Part shown: piece by piece, positions 24,278-33,251 of the stretch
Layout of the letters: every line of letters starts with the position of its first letter
Position numbering within the stretch: position 1 is the stretch's first letter
From: UBA5794 sp963714375
GTDB taxonomy: Bacteria > Actinomycetota > Acidimicrobiia > Spongiisociales > UBA5794
Length of the DNA: 64,000 nucleotides
Reading direction: 5' to 3'
Assembly (NCBI GenBank): GCA_963714375.1
Contig: CAVQOG010000006.1
Coordinates: 310,001-374,000, forward strand
Program-made: the position numbers and the translations under genes
The notes under the pieces: model-generated
The model's input: only the letters and a program-made list of their open reading frames with translations
Database searches by the model: none
What the model was told of the DNA's origin: nothing

Positions 24278-24312
24278 TCATTGTCGTCCGTTCACTGTCG
24301 TCCGTTCATGGT
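24278..24312. repeat. heptad repeat array, 14-bp double units
   Basis: TCATTGT, CGTCCGT, TCACTGT, CGTCCGT, TCATGGT: a 14-bp unit given twice plus a half, still in 7-bp register. It spans the lipoprotein stop (24306-24308) and the region upstream of the NUDIX gene. Confidence 0.7.
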
Positions 24313-24869
24313 GCCACTTCACTCCTCACGCACTTGAGATCAGCGCCGTACCCAAGATCTCGAATGCTCTGTTCGAGCGTTGAGCACGCAGCCACCCAGA
24401 CAGCTTGACCGTCGGCGAACGCAGAGCCAGCGAGTACCGCTCCGACGCCGTCGATCGAGGTGGTCCCATTGACCGCCGAGCGCAGTGCAGGCAAGGTGTC
24501 GTGGACAGTGCCGACGACATCGACATATCCATCGTGTGGCACGACCAGATCGCTCGGAGGCTCAAGTTCAGAAAGCGCATCGCGAAACCGACCAATCGTG
24601 CCGTCGAGTTGTGTGAGGTATCTCACCGTTTCCTCACGCACGAACACAGCCGCCTCTTCGATCGCGGTCGGGGCGCCGGCTGCCGCCAGTTCAGCGACCT
24701 TCCGTTCGACATCTCCTTGGTACTTGAGGGAGTTTGATTGTGATTCAGCGACATATACAGCAGCGGCGGCCGATACTTGCTCGGCGTATTCGTCGATCGG
24801 CAACGCGGTATCGCTCGCGCAGGATGCGAGGCAGATCATTGCGGTGATCGCAATCACAGCAAGTCTCAT
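24306..24869 (-). CDS. predicted lipoprotein, function unknown
   Basis: 187 residues. Signal peptide 'MRLAVIAITAMICLASC' with lipobox LASC, so the mature protein starts at Cys17 and is anchored outside the membrane. The rest is helical with pairs of conserved-looking Glu/Asp and two later Cys ('VAACSTLEQS', 'DLKCVRSE') that could form a disulfide. The start overlaps the ABC exporter stop by 4 bp. Function not recognised. Confidence 0.75.
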   Translation of the reverse strand: MRLAVIAITAMICLASCASDTALPIDEYAEQVSAAAAVYVAESQSNSLKYQGDVERKVAELAAAGAPTAIEEAAVFVREETVRYLTQLDGTIGRFRDALSELEPPSDLVVPHDGYVDVVGTVHDTLPALRSAVNGTTSIDGVGAVLAGSAFADGQAVWVAACSTLEQSIRDLGYGADLKCVRSEVAP

Positions 24870-26758
24870 GTGAGCTCCGGTGCGGCGTCGCGGAATTGCG
24901 TCTGGAAAAGATGGGTGTAGAGACCTCCCACAGCGAGGAGTTCATCATGGGTACCTGACTCGACCATTCTGCCCGCTTCGATCACGAGAATCCTGTCTGC
25001 ACTCACAACCGTGGAAAGCCTGTGCGCAATGACGAGTGAAGTGCGTCTCCTCATGATTCGCTCGAGTGCGTCCTGAACCAATGCCTCAGAGACCGCGTCA
25101 AGATGCGATGTGGCCTCGTCGAGAATGAGCACTGAGGGATCCTTGAGGATCACTCGTGCAATCGCTACCCGCTGTTTCTCACCTCCCGACAGCCGATACC
25201 CACGCTCGCCGACTCGGGTTTGCATCCCGTCTGCGAGTGAATCAATGAACTCAAGAATGTTCGCAGCCTCTGCCGCGGATCTCAGCTCGTCCATCGTCGC
25301 AGCCGGCTTGGCGTAGCGAAGGTTCATTTCGATCGTGTCATGGAACAGGTATGTCTCCTGCGTCACGACACCGACAGCGCGAGCGATCGAGTCGAACGAC
25401 AGGTCACGAACATCGATGCCATCGATAAGCACGCGTCCCTTCGTGGCGTCGTACAGCCTCGGAACGAGATAGGTCAGCGTCGTCTTCCCGGCACCTGACG
25501 GTCCCACGAGTGCAATCGTCTCTCCTTGCTGCGCACGAAATGACACATCCTCAAGTGCCCACCCGGCAGGGGAACGCTTCTGTACCTCGTCGACCTGGCC
25601 CGTTTCGCGCCATCCGTACCTGCGCACCGACTCAAGACCGGAGCCCACTGTCGCGTCGTAGCTGAACCACACACCGTCGAATTCGACTGATCCCTCCACG
25701 GCGGTCAGCTCGACGGGTTCATCGGCCTCAGCAACATCAACCGGCATATCAAGCACCTCGAACACGCGCTCGAACGACACGAGCGAGGTGGTGAATTCGA
25801 CGCGTGCCGTCGAGAGAGCTGACAGCGGGCCATAGAGCGAACCGAGGTATGCGCTGAGTGCGACGATTGTCCCAACGGTCAATCCCCCGTTGATGACGAG
25901 GTACGCACCAAGCCAGAACACGAGCGCTGTTCCAATCGCAGACACGACGCCGAGAGCCATGAAGAACCACCGACCGATCGTCGCCTGCCTGATGCCGAAG
26001 TCCCGTACCTCACCGGCATACTCGGTGAATCGTCCGTCTTCATGGGCGGCACGACCGAACAGCTTCACCAACAAGGCGCCTGAGACAGATAGCGTCTCCT
26101 GCATCACCGAGTTCATGTTTGCGTTCGACTCCATCTGTTCGCGGCGGATATCGCGCAAACGCCCGCCGACCTTGCGAGACGCAACGATGAACAGAGGAAG
26201 GATGAGGAGCGACAGCAGCGTGAGTCGCCACTCAAGATTGAGCATGACGATGAGCGTGGCCACGACCGTGAAGACATTCGCTGCAAGTGTGACAAACGTA
26301 CTCGTCACGGCCTGCTGCGCTCCCACGACATCGGAGTTCAACCGCGACATCAACTCGCCCGTCTTGGTATTCGTGAAGAACCCAAGCGACATGCCTTGCA
26401 GATGGGCGAAGAGTTCCCGGCGAAGGTCGAAGATGATCCCCTCACCCATCGAGGCGCTCGCCCAGCGCTGGGCAACACCAACAGCGCCGTTGATGAGCGG
26501 GATGGCGATCATGGCGAGACCGAGCCACGTCACGAGTTTCAGGTTCTCGTCTGGAATCGCCGTGTCGATCAACCCACGCATGAGGAGTGGGGGGAGCAGT
26601 GAAAGCCCTGAGATCACGACAATGGTGATGACCACCACGATGAGCTCAAGTCGATAACCAGTCGCATATCCCAGCACACGCTTGAGCAGAACCCTGTCAA
26701 CCTCCGGCTTGGGCTGTTCCTCGTCGTGCTGGAGATACGCGCCCCATCCTCTGTGCAT
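24866..26758 (-). CDS. ABC exporter half-transporter (membrane domain plus ATPase)
   Basis: 630 residues from the ATG at 26758, which overlaps the preceding lipoprotein stop as ATGA; the frame runs 27 codons further but inside that gene. Six membrane helices (about 35-310), with 'HLQGMSLGFFTNTKTGELMSRLNSDV' coupling motif. The ATPase has Walker A 'GPSGAGKTT', signature 'YRLSGGEKQRVAIARVI', Walker B 'SVLILDEATSHLD' and His in 'VIAHRLSTV'. It is an MsbA/MDR-like lipid or drug exporter working as a homodimer. Flanked by two lipoproteins, which may assist it outside. Confidence 0.93.
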   Translation of the reverse strand: MHRGWGAYLQHDEEQPKPEVDRVLLKRVLGYATGYRLELIVVVITIVVISGLSLLPPLLMRGLIDTAIPDENLKLVTWLGLAMIAIPLINGAVGVAQRWASASMGEGIIFDLRRELFAHLQGMSLGFFTNTKTGELMSRLNSDVVGAQQAVTSTFVTLAANVFTVVATLIVMLNLEWRLTLLSLLILPLFIVASRKVGGRLRDIRREQMESNANMNSVMQETLSVSGALLVKLFGRAAHEDGRFTEYAGEVRDFGIRQATIGRWFFMALGVVSAIGTALVFWLGAYLVINGGLTVGTIVALSAYLGSLYGPLSALSTARVEFTTSLVSFERVFEVLDMPVDVAEADEPVELTAVEGSVEFDGVWFSYDATVGSGLESVRRYGWRETGQVDEVQKRSPAGWALEDVSFRAQQGETIALVGPSGAGKTTLTYLVPRLYDATKGRVLIDGIDVRDLSFDSIARAVGVVTQETYLFHDTIEMNLRYAKPAATMDELRSAAEAANILEFIDSLADGMQTRVGERGYRLSGGEKQRVAIARVILKDPSVLILDEATSHLDAVSEALVQDALERIMRRRTSLVIAHRLSTVVSADRILVIEAGRMVESGTHDELLAVGGLYTHLFQTQFRDAAPELT

Positions 26759-27438
26759 CAGCGCACCAGCAATTCGGACAGAGGCATGGCGGACTCGGCA
26801 ATCTCGATGCACAGCTGTTCGGAGATCTCCGTTCGACAAAACAGTTCATACCGCATCAGGGCGTCGGTCCACCCAACGCTGAACCCGTCTGGAACAGCGA
26901 TCGGTGAGATCGCACCTTGTTCGGAAAACGTGCCGATCGTGGCGACACCAACTCGCAGCACACCGATCCGTCCCGTGTCGGACTGGTATGGCTCGGTGGT
27001 CCAAAGTCCGAACGCTGCGGATGTATTGGGGTCAAGCGTTTCGGTCACTTCGTCATAGACGAGTTGGCTTGTCACCCACCGCACCTGCTCTGGCACCAGC
27101 GAGGGGAACTTCAGATCCGGGAGTGCATCGGCGATCTCACCTCGGGAGGCCTGCACGAATCGGCTGTTCCCGACGCGCGTATTCCAAACATCAGCGATCA
27201 CCTGAGCTGATTCCCCACGATGCTGTGGATCCTTCTGATCGTTGTACCACACGACATCGACGGCACCAACGGCTGCTTCGCCCGAAAGGCCAGCATCGAT
27301 GGATGGGAGCGCCACGGTGGTCGTTGTCTCCCCCTGAACAAACGCACGTGTTCGCTCGCCTGCGCCGTCGAGAACTCCGGCTTCACCGCACGCCGCGGTG
27401 AAGACGACAAGAAAAAGGAGAGTTGCAAGGCGTTTCAC
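26758..27438 (-). CDS. predicted lipoprotein, function unknown
   Basis: 226 residues from the GTG at 27438, chosen because the next residues 'KRLATLLFLVVFTAAC' make a signal peptide with lipobox TAAC; the frame is open 16 codons further. The mature domain begins with a Thr-rich linker ('GETTTTVALP'). It has an extracellular domain with two late Cys ('LFCRTEISEQLCIE') but no recognised family. Coupled to the ABC exporter by a 4-bp overlap. Confidence 0.75.
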   Translation of the reverse strand: MKRLATLLFLVVFTAACGEAGVLDGAGERTRAFVQGETTTTVALPSIDAGLSGEAAVGAVDVVWYNDQKDPQHRGESAQVIADVWNTRVGNSRFVQASRGEIADALPDLKFPSLVPEQVRWVTSQLVYDEVTETLDPNTSAAFGLWTTEPYQSDTGRIGVLRVGVATIGTFSEQGAISPIAVPDGFSVGWTDALMRYELFCRTEISEQLCIEIAESAMPLSELLVR

Positions 27439-27493
27439 ACGTGAAGGATGGCATGGAATCCATCCAACCGACATCACCTCTACCACTGCGATC

Positions 27494-27499
27494 TACTCT
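27494..27499 (+). promoter_or_regulatory. -10 box TACTCT of the lipoate ligase gene
   Basis: TACTCT ends 8 nt before the ATG at 27508. Confidence 0.45.
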
Positions 27500-27507
27500 G
27501 GCGACCG

Positions 27508-28323
27508 ATGACCCACGAAACGCTTGCCGTACTTTCGAACGCCTCAACGGGCGACGGTCCCCTCGACACGGCTACTTCTCGAGCGATTCTTCAGGCCGTC
27601 AGTCGCGGAGATATGGGTGAGACATTCGAGATCGGATCGACATCAAGGATCGTTGCATTCGGCAAGCACGACACAACTTCGCCATCGTTCGCCGAAGCCG
27701 TCCGCGTCGCTGTCGATCACGGATTCCAACCAACTGTTCGGATCGCAGGGGGACGGGCCGCCGTATTCCACGAAACGACCCTCCGCTTCGGCTGGACCCG
27801 AACCGTCGATGATCCCACGACCGAGATCCACGAGGGGTTTCGTCAGATGTCGACGATGGTCACCGATACGCTCGCAACATTCGGAGTGCACGGTGTCGTT
27901 GGGGAGATCCCAGGCGAATACTGCCCTGGCTCATACAGCGTGCATATTGCAGGACGCAAGGTAATGGGTGTCGGGCAACGTCTCATTCGCAATGCTGCTC
28001 ACGTCGGCGGAGTTGTTGTCGTCGCGAACAGTGAGGCGATCAACGACGTACTCATACCGATCTATCGCCTGCTCGACCTCCCCCTCGACCCGTCCGTAAC
28101 CGGTTCGATAGCTGATGCCATCCCAATCGTCGTCAAGGACTTCGCCGACACCCTTGTGGCCAGGGTGGCGCAAGGAAGACCCGCCGCGGAGATAGCTCTG
28201 TCCGACAGCGTGTGTGAAGAAGCGCTCCGGTTCCGACCTGACCACGACCCGCTGCTGTCGTCGGTGACTTCCCGCGATGCTGCTACTTGCGCTCCCGACG
28301 AATTCGATCAAGACTCGCAATGA
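27508..28323 (+). CDS. lipoate-protein ligase A family protein
   Basis: 271 residues from the ATG at 27508. BPL/LplA fold with 'VRIAGGRAAVFHETTLRFG' (the RRxSGGG-type substrate loop) and the catalytic lysine region 'IAGRKVMGVGQRLIRNAAHVGG'. It attaches lipoate or octanoate to lysines such as Lys43 of the E2 protein encoded at 845. The C-terminal 50 residues resemble no accessory domain I know. Overlaps aroQ at the stop. Octanoyltransferase (LipM-like) activity is an alternative. Confidence 0.85.
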   Translation: MTHETLAVLSNASTGDGPLDTATSRAILQAVSRGDMGETFEIGSTSRIVAFGKHDTTSPSFAEAVRVAVDHGFQPTVRIAGGRAAVFHETTLRFGWTRTVDDPTTEIHEGFRQMSTMVTDTLATFGVHGVVGEIPGEYCPGSYSVHIAGRKVMGVGQRLIRNAAHVGGVVVVANSEAINDVLIPIYRLLDLPLDPSVTGSIADAIPIVVKDFADTLVARVAQGRPAAEIALSDSVCEEALRFRPDHDPLLSSVTSRDAATCAPDEFDQDSQ

Positions 28324-28763
28324 TGAACATCCTTGTTGTCAACGGACCCAACCTGAATCTCCTCGGTACAAGGGAACCCACCATTTATGGGAGCGAGACC
28401 CTCGCCGATCTCGAAGCACAGTGGCTCGAGCGTGGGAGCCTGCTGGGGATTGAGGTGAACTCGTTCCAATCCAACCACGAAGGCGCAATCATCGATGCGA
28501 TCCACGCGGCTCATGAAACGACCGATGGCATCGTGCTCAACGCAGGTGCGTTGACTCACTACAGCCTCGCCCTCGCCGATGCCCTGGTCGCGGTCGGCAT
28601 TCCGTATGTCGAGGTCCACATTTCCAATATCTACGAACGTGAGGAGTGGAGGCACCATTCGGTGTTGTCCGAGCACGCCGAAGCGGTGATCGTCGGCCAT
28701 GGAACGGCCGGCTACCTCGACGCGATCTCACATCTCAACACGTTGCTCGGCGGACTCAGCTGA
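28323..28763 (+). CDS. aroQ: type II 3-dehydroquinate dehydratase
   Basis: 146 residues. 'MNILVVNGPNLNLLGTREP-IYG' contains the catalytic Arg and Tyr of type II enzymes; 'QSNHEGAIIDAIH', 'LNAGALTHYS' and 'EVHISNIYEREEWRHHS' complete the active site. Third step of the shikimate pathway. A second ATG three bases upstream (28320) is possible. It overlaps the lipoate ligase stop by 1 bp and the convergent aminotransferase by 8 bp. Confidence 0.95.
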   Translation: MNILVVNGPNLNLLGTREPTIYGSETLADLEAQWLERGSLLGIEVNSFQSNHEGAIIDAIHAAHETTDGIVLNAGALTHYSLALADALVAVGIPYVEVHISNIYEREEWRHHSVLSEHAEAVIVGHGTAGYLDAISHLNTLLGGLS

Positions 28764-29970
28764 CCAACGCCTGAATCCGTCCGAGTCCCTCGACAAGGTC
28801 GTCGTCGGAGAGAGCAAATGAGAACCGAGCATATCCAGATACACCAAATGCCTCACCAGGCACGAAGGCAACCTTTGCTTGGTCGAGCACGATCGAGGCG
28901 AGTTCAAGCGACGTCGAAGCGACCTGCCCCCCAATGCTCCTACCGAGCAGGCCCGTCACATTCGGGAAGGTGTAGAACGCCCCACCCGGCTCCTGGCACG
29001 TCACACCGTCGATCGTCCTGAGCATCTCGATCATGGTCTTGCGCCTTCGATCGAACGCGACCCGCATCGTCTCTGCTGCTTCCAAGGATCCGGTGACCGC
29101 TTCGAGTGCCGCTGCCTGGGCCACGTTGTTGACGTTTGATGAAAGGTGGGACTGGATTCGTCCAGCGGCCGAGGCAACTTCTTGTGGGGCGATCATCCAT
29201 CCGACACGCCACCCTGTCATGGCATATGTCTTGGCAACACCGTTGACGATCACACATCGATCGGCGATCTCGGGAACCTCAACAGGCATCGAGGTGAACA
29301 CGGAGTCGCCATAGATGAGATGCTCATAGATCTCATCAGTCATCACCCAGATTCCCCGCTCAGCAGCCCACTTGCCAACCGCTATCACCTGGTCGCGTGT
29401 GTAGACCGAGCCTGTCGGATTCGACGGACTCACAAAGATCAGCATCTTTGTGCGCGCCGTAGTCGCTGCCTCGAGCTGATCCACCGTGACCGTGAAATTC
29501 GTTGACTCCTCAGTCGGAACCATGACCGGCACACCCCCGGCCAAGGCGACGGCTTCGGGGTACGTGACCCAATACGGTGACGGAAGGAGCACCTCGTCGC
29601 CAGGATCGAGAAGGGCCTGACACGTGAGATAGACACCCTGCTTGCCGCCGTTTGTGATGATCACCTGCGACGCTGCCGCATCAAATCCTGAATCTCTCCG
29701 TGTCTTTGCGGCAACTGCCTCGCGAAGCTCAGGCTGTCCGGCAGCAGGCGAATAGTGATGCGAGGCTGGGTTCGAGGCAGCACGAATCGCGGCTTCCACG
29801 ATCGGACGTGGTGTAGGGAAGTCCGGCTCGCCTGCTCCGAATCCGATGACCGGCTCTCCTTGAGCCTTCAGCTCGTTCGCCCGATTGGTGATCGCCATGG
29901 TGGCCGATGGTTGCACAGCCCTCGCTCGCTGTGACACGGATTCAGCCGCCGACGATTTGCCTTGTTTCAC
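28756..29970 (-). CDS. class I aminotransferase, aspartate aminotransferase-like
   Basis: 404 residues, GTG start. PLP fold type I: 'GAGEPDFPTPRPI', 'ITNGGKQGVYLTCQALLDPGDEVL', 'FVSPSNPTGSVY', the Schiff-base Lys in 'NGVAKTYAMTGWRVGW' and the carboxylate-binding Arg in 'YARFSFALSDD'. This is the AspC subgroup Ibeta found in Thermus and many actinobacteria, converting aspartate and 2-oxoglutarate. It may also take prephenate or alanine. Its start region overlaps no other gene; serC runs divergently 54 bp away. Confidence 0.9.
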   Translation of the reverse strand: MKQGKSSAAESVSQRARAVQPSATMAITNRANELKAQGEPVIGFGAGEPDFPTPRPIVEAAIRAASNPASHHYSPAAGQPELREAVAAKTRRDSGFDAAASQVIITNGGKQGVYLTCQALLDPGDEVLLPSPYWVTYPEAVALAGGVPVMVPTEESTNFTVTVDQLEAATTARTKMLIFVSPSNPTGSVYTRDQVIAVGKWAAERGIWVMTDEIYEHLIYGDSVFTSMPVEVPEIADRCVIVNGVAKTYAMTGWRVGWMIAPQEVASAAGRIQSHLSSNVNNVAQAAALEAVTGSLEAAETMRVAFDRRRKTMIEMLRTIDGVTCQEPGGAFYTFPNVTGLLGRSIGGQVASTSLELASIVLDQAKVAFVPGEAFGVSGYARFSFALSDDDLVEGLGRIQALVS

Positions 29971-30024
29971 TGCCGCTACGCTCCTGCCAATCGGTCGTTG
30001 TGGTCTGCGAGCGGAACGATAGGC

Positions 30025-31155
30025 ATGTCAGTGAAGTCCCCCATCACCATCCCACCCGATCTGCTGCCCGACGACGGGCGGTTCGGGTCGGGGCCATCAA
30101 AGGTTCAGAAGACCTTTGTCGACGATCTCGCTGGAACCGGACAGGCGTTCCTGGGAACGAGTCACCGTCGCGACACCGTGAAGTCGGTGGTTGGCAGCAT
30201 CAGGAGCGGACTTGCCGCGTTCTACGACCTTCCAGACGGGTATGAGGTTGTACTTGGCGTCGGAGGTGCAACAGCGTTCTGGGATGCAGCAGTGTTCGGT
30301 CTCATCGAGGAACGCTCTGTGCATTTTGTCTGCGGTGAGTTCTCCCACAAGTTTGCAGCGTCGGTGCAAAGCGCACCCCACCTCGGCGAACCGATCATCC
30401 TTGAGGCCCCTCCCGGGGACGCGCCGTCACCCATCGCAGTCGACGGGGTGGACGTCGCTTCGTTCATCCACAACGAGACCAGTACCGGCGTCACGGCACC
30501 ATTCGAACGTCTCTCCGATGCACTCGTGGTCATCGACGGTACGTCGGGTGCCGGTGCCATCCCATTCGATGTCCCAAGCGTCGATGCGTACTACTTCTCA
30601 CCCCAGAAGGCGCTTGGTTCCGAAGGTGGACTGTGGCTCGCACTGATGTCACCCGCAGCGATCGATCGTATCGCAAGGCTTGCACGGTCACAGCGCTGGA
30701 TTCCCCCCTTTCTCTCCCTTGCCACGGCGGTCGACAATTCACTGAAGAACCAGACATACAACACGCCTGCACTCGCCACGCTGTATCTCCTCGATCGGCA
30801 ACTCAGCGCAGCGCTGGAACGTGGTGGGCTCTCGTGGGCGTCGCAGCGATGCACCGACTCATCGAATCGGCTGTATCGCTGGGCTGAAGACAACGATGCG
30901 ATGGCGCCATTTGTGTCAAATCCGGCGTTGCGCTCGACCACGGTGGTCACGATCGAAGTTGACTCCAGCATCGATGCCGATGCCGTGTCCGACGCCCTCA
31001 GGTTCAATGGCATCGTAGACACCGAGTCATATCGCAAGCTCGGTCGCAATCAACTCCGAATTGCGACCTTCCCCAATATCGACCCCGACGACGTCACGGC
31101 GTTGACCCGCTGCATCGATTTCGTCGTTGACCGACAACGGAAAGCTGAGAGCTGA
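30025..31155 (+). CDS. serC: phosphoserine aminotransferase
   Basis: 376 residues from the ATG at 30025. 'PDDGRFGSGPSKVQ', 'LGTSHRRDTVKSVVG' and the PLP lysine in 'AYYFSPQKALGSEGGLW' match the actinobacterial SerC group. It converts 3-phosphohydroxypyruvate to phosphoserine in serine synthesis. The C-terminal residues Lys-Ala-Glu-Ser and the stop are encoded by a heptad repeat array, as in the hotdog gene at 6573; both proteins therefore end in Ala-Glu-Ser. Confidence 0.92.
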   Translation: MSVKSPITIPPDLLPDDGRFGSGPSKVQKTFVDDLAGTGQAFLGTSHRRDTVKSVVGSIRSGLAAFYDLPDGYEVVLGVGGATAFWDAAVFGLIEERSVHFVCGEFSHKFAASVQSAPHLGEPIILEAPPGDAPSPIAVDGVDVASFIHNETSTGVTAPFERLSDALVVIDGTSGAGAIPFDVPSVDAYYFSPQKALGSEGGLWLALMSPAAIDRIARLARSQRWIPPFLSLATAVDNSLKNQTYNTPALATLYLLDRQLSAALERGGLSWASQRCTDSSNRLYRWAEDNDAMAPFVSNPALRSTTVVTIEVDSSIDADAVSDALRFNGIVDTESYRKLGRNQLRIATFPNIDPDDVTALTRCIDFVVDRQRKAES

Positions 31156-31167
31156 AAGCTGAGAGCT
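31140..31167. repeat. heptad repeat array across the serC stop
   Basis: GAAAGCT, GAGAGCT, GAAAGCT, GAGAGCT; the serC stop TGA (31153-31155) is inside. Eight bases later comes the sixA -10 box. Confidence 0.8.
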
Positions 31168-31175
31168 CTTCTTGG

Positions 31176-31181
31176 TACGAT
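31176..31181 (+). promoter_or_regulatory. -10 box TACGAT of sixA, leaderless
   Basis: GTACGAT ends 6 nt before the ATG at 31188. Confidence 0.65.
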
Positions 31182-31187
31182 CTTGGG

Positions 31188-31685
31188 ATGCTCAATCTCA
31201 TGTTCATGCGCCACGCCAAGTCGGATTGGGACGCGGAGTCGTCTGATGACCATTCGCGACCATTGAACGATCGTGGCAAGCGTTCAGCCGAGCGGATGGG
31301 GGTTGTCGTCCGTGAACTCGGACTCGTCCCCGAACTGGTCGTGTCGTCAACGGCACTCCGCGCCCGATCGACGGCAGAACTCGCCAGGATCAGTGGTGGC
31401 TGGGACAGCCGCCTCGTGCTCGAAGACGATCTCTATGGGGCGAGCGTGTCCGAGACTCTCGCTGTTGCCGCCCATCACGGCGGTTCGGCTCATCGCATCA
31501 TGCTTGTTGGACACCAGCCAACCTGGGGCATGGTGGTTGCCCATCTGACTGGCTCCCGAGCAGAGATGCGTACAGCCACGATCGCCGATATCGAGGTTCA
31601 CGCGGAATCGTGGGATGTCGTCCCCCAATCACGCGGAGCACTCGTATCCCTCCTCCAAGTACGGACCTTCTTGCACACCGGATAG
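31188..31685 (+). CDS. sixA: SixA-like phosphohistidine phosphatase
   Basis: 165 residues. Histidine phosphatase motif RHxK in 'LMFMRHAKSDWD', with 'RPLNDRGKRSAERM', 'VVSSTALRARSTAEL' and the second His in 'IMLVGHQPTWG'. SixA removes phosphate from histidine on phosphotransfer proteins; related small enzymes act on other phosphoesters. Short intergenic distance (59 bp) to the threonine aldolase gene. Confidence 0.88.
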   Translation: MLNLMFMRHAKSDWDAESSDDHSRPLNDRGKRSAERMGVVVRELGLVPELVVSSTALRARSTAELARISGGWDSRLVLEDDLYGASVSETLAVAAHHGGSAHRIMLVGHQPTWGMVVAHLTGSRAEMRTATIADIEVHAESWDVVPQSRGALVSLLQVRTFLHTG

Positions 31686-31744
31686 CGGAAAGCAGGCATC
31701 CCGCCAGTGCATATCCTGCAATCGCCCACAACAGCGAGGCATTG

Positions 31745-32779
31745 ATGATTGATCTGCGGAGCGACACCATCACAAAACCATCCGACGGCATGCGTCAGGC
31801 CATGGCAAATGCAATCGTCGGGGACGATGTCTACCACGATGACCCCACCGTGAACGCACTCGAAGAGTACGTCGCATCTGTCTTGGGAACAGAAGCAGCC
31901 ATGTACGTACCGACGGGCACGATGAGCAACCAGGTCGCGATTCGCGTTCACACCCAGCCTGGTGATTCGGTCGTGATCGAAGCACTCGGGCATATCGGAA
32001 ACCATGAACTCGGCGGTGCGGCCCATCACTCGGGTGTCACACTGAACCGAATCCAAGGCACCCTCGGCACGTTCACCGCCGACCAGCTCGTTGAAGTGGT
32101 CCCGGTCCCCCATCCAGCGATGCCGTCACACCTGTATGACCCGCACACACTCATCTGTCTCGAGAACACGCACAACCTTGCAGGCGGAACGATCTGGCCC
32201 ATCGATCAGATCCGCAGCGTCACAGAAACAGCAGTTGAACTCGGGATGGCTTGTCACCTCGATGGAGCACGAATATGGAATGCGGCCGCGGCCTCCGGCG
32301 TGGGACCAGAGGAGTATGCAGCCCTGTTCGACACCGTGAGTGTGTGCTTCTCGAAGGGTCTTGGGGCTCCCGTTGGATCAGCTCTTTGTGGTCCGGCCGA
32401 AACCATTTCTGAGGCACGGCGCTTCAAACAGATGTTCGGGGGTGGGTTCCGTCAGGCGGGCATCATCGCTGCCGCTGCGCTCTACGCACTCAACAACAAC
32501 CGTGAACGTCTTGTCGAGGATCAGGTCAACGCACGCACGTTCGCAGAAGGAGTTGCCGAAATCGGGGGTGTGACGGTCAACCTTGACGCTGTTCAGACGA
32601 ACATCGTGAACTTCGGCGTCGAGAACCCCGGTCGCATCGTCGACACGTGTCTTGACGATGGCCTTGCGATGTTGGTCAACGGACCGCGAGAGATCCGTGC
32701 GGTCTTCTCCATGGAGGCTGACGCGGCGGATGCACACAAGGCGGTCACGATCGTTACTGGAGCGTTGAGCGACCAGTGA
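31745..32779 (+). CDS. ltaE: low-specificity threonine aldolase
   Basis: 344 residues from the ATG at 31745 (GAGG upstream). 'MIDLRSDTITKPS' start, 'YVPTGTMSNQVAIRVH', 'ENTHNLAGGTIWP', 'CHLDGARIWNAA' and the PLP lysine in 'VCFSKGLGAPVGSAL' are diagnostic. It cleaves threonine to glycine and acetaldehyde. Frame opens earlier but without a ribosome binding site. Convergent with msrB. Confidence 0.93.
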   Translation: MIDLRSDTITKPSDGMRQAMANAIVGDDVYHDDPTVNALEEYVASVLGTEAAMYVPTGTMSNQVAIRVHTQPGDSVVIEALGHIGNHELGGAAHHSGVTLNRIQGTLGTFTADQLVEVVPVPHPAMPSHLYDPHTLICLENTHNLAGGTIWPIDQIRSVTETAVELGMACHLDGARIWNAAAASGVGPEEYAALFDTVSVCFSKGLGAPVGSALCGPAETISEARRFKQMFGGGFRQAGIIAAAALYALNNNRERLVEDQVNARTFAEGVAEIGGVTVNLDAVQTNIVNFGVENPGRIVDTCLDDGLAMLVNGPREIRAVFSMEADAADAHKAVTIVTGALSDQ

Positions 32780-32800
32780 TTTCAGCGGCGGATCCGAACG

Positions 32801-33202
32801 CTATTCGGTGTCGTCCGCAGCTTCAAAGGCAAGAGACGCAGAGTTGATGCAGTAGCGCAATCCGCTGTCGCCAGGGCCGTCAGGGAACACGTGACCGAGA
32901 TGCGCGCCGCAGTTGCTGCAAGTGGATTCGGTACGAGCCATCCCGAGTGAACGGTCGACATGTTCGTCAACAGCATCCGGTGATGCTGGGTCTGTGAAAC
33001 TCGGCCAACCGGATCCAGAGTCGAACTTGGTGTCGGATGAGAACAGCGGTTCGCTGCACACGACGCAGCGGTATACACCTCCGGCTTTGTTGTTGAGGAG
33101 TTCCCCAGTGAAGGGACGCTCAGTCGCTGCCTCCTGCGTCACAGCAAATTGCTCGGAGGACAGTCGATTGCGGAGATCTGATTCTGAGTACTTCGATGAC
33201 AT
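32801..33202 (-). CDS. msrB: peptide-methionine (R)-S-oxide reductase
   Basis: 133 residues from the ATG at 33202; an ATG six codons earlier is rejected because TACGCT sits exactly 6 nt before 33202. Zinc-binding CxxC pairs 'CVVCSEPL' and 'CSNCGAHLGHVFPDGP', 'FDSGSGWPSF', and the catalytic Cys in 'GLRYCINSASL'. It repairs methionine sulfoxide in proteins. Confidence 0.95.
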   Translation of the reverse strand: MSSKYSESDLRNRLSSEQFAVTQEAATERPFTGELLNNKAGGVYRCVVCSEPLFSSDTKFDSGSGWPSFTDPASPDAVDEHVDRSLGMARTESTCSNCGAHLGHVFPDGPGDSGLRYCINSASLAFEAADDTE

Positions 33203-33208
33203 GACAGA

Positions 33209-33214
33209 AGCGTA
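33209..33214 (-). promoter_or_regulatory. -10 box TACGCT of msrB, leaderless
   Basis: GTACGCT ends 6 nt before the ATG at 33202 and decides between two candidate starts. Confidence 0.65.
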
Positions 33215-33251
33215 CTGCATTATCTGATGCCGACTGTCGGCTGCCAGACCT

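Noticed and set aside
24263..24281. longer NUDIX start at 24281
   Set aside because: This ATG is part of a heptad repeat unit and has no ribosome binding site; 24263 does.
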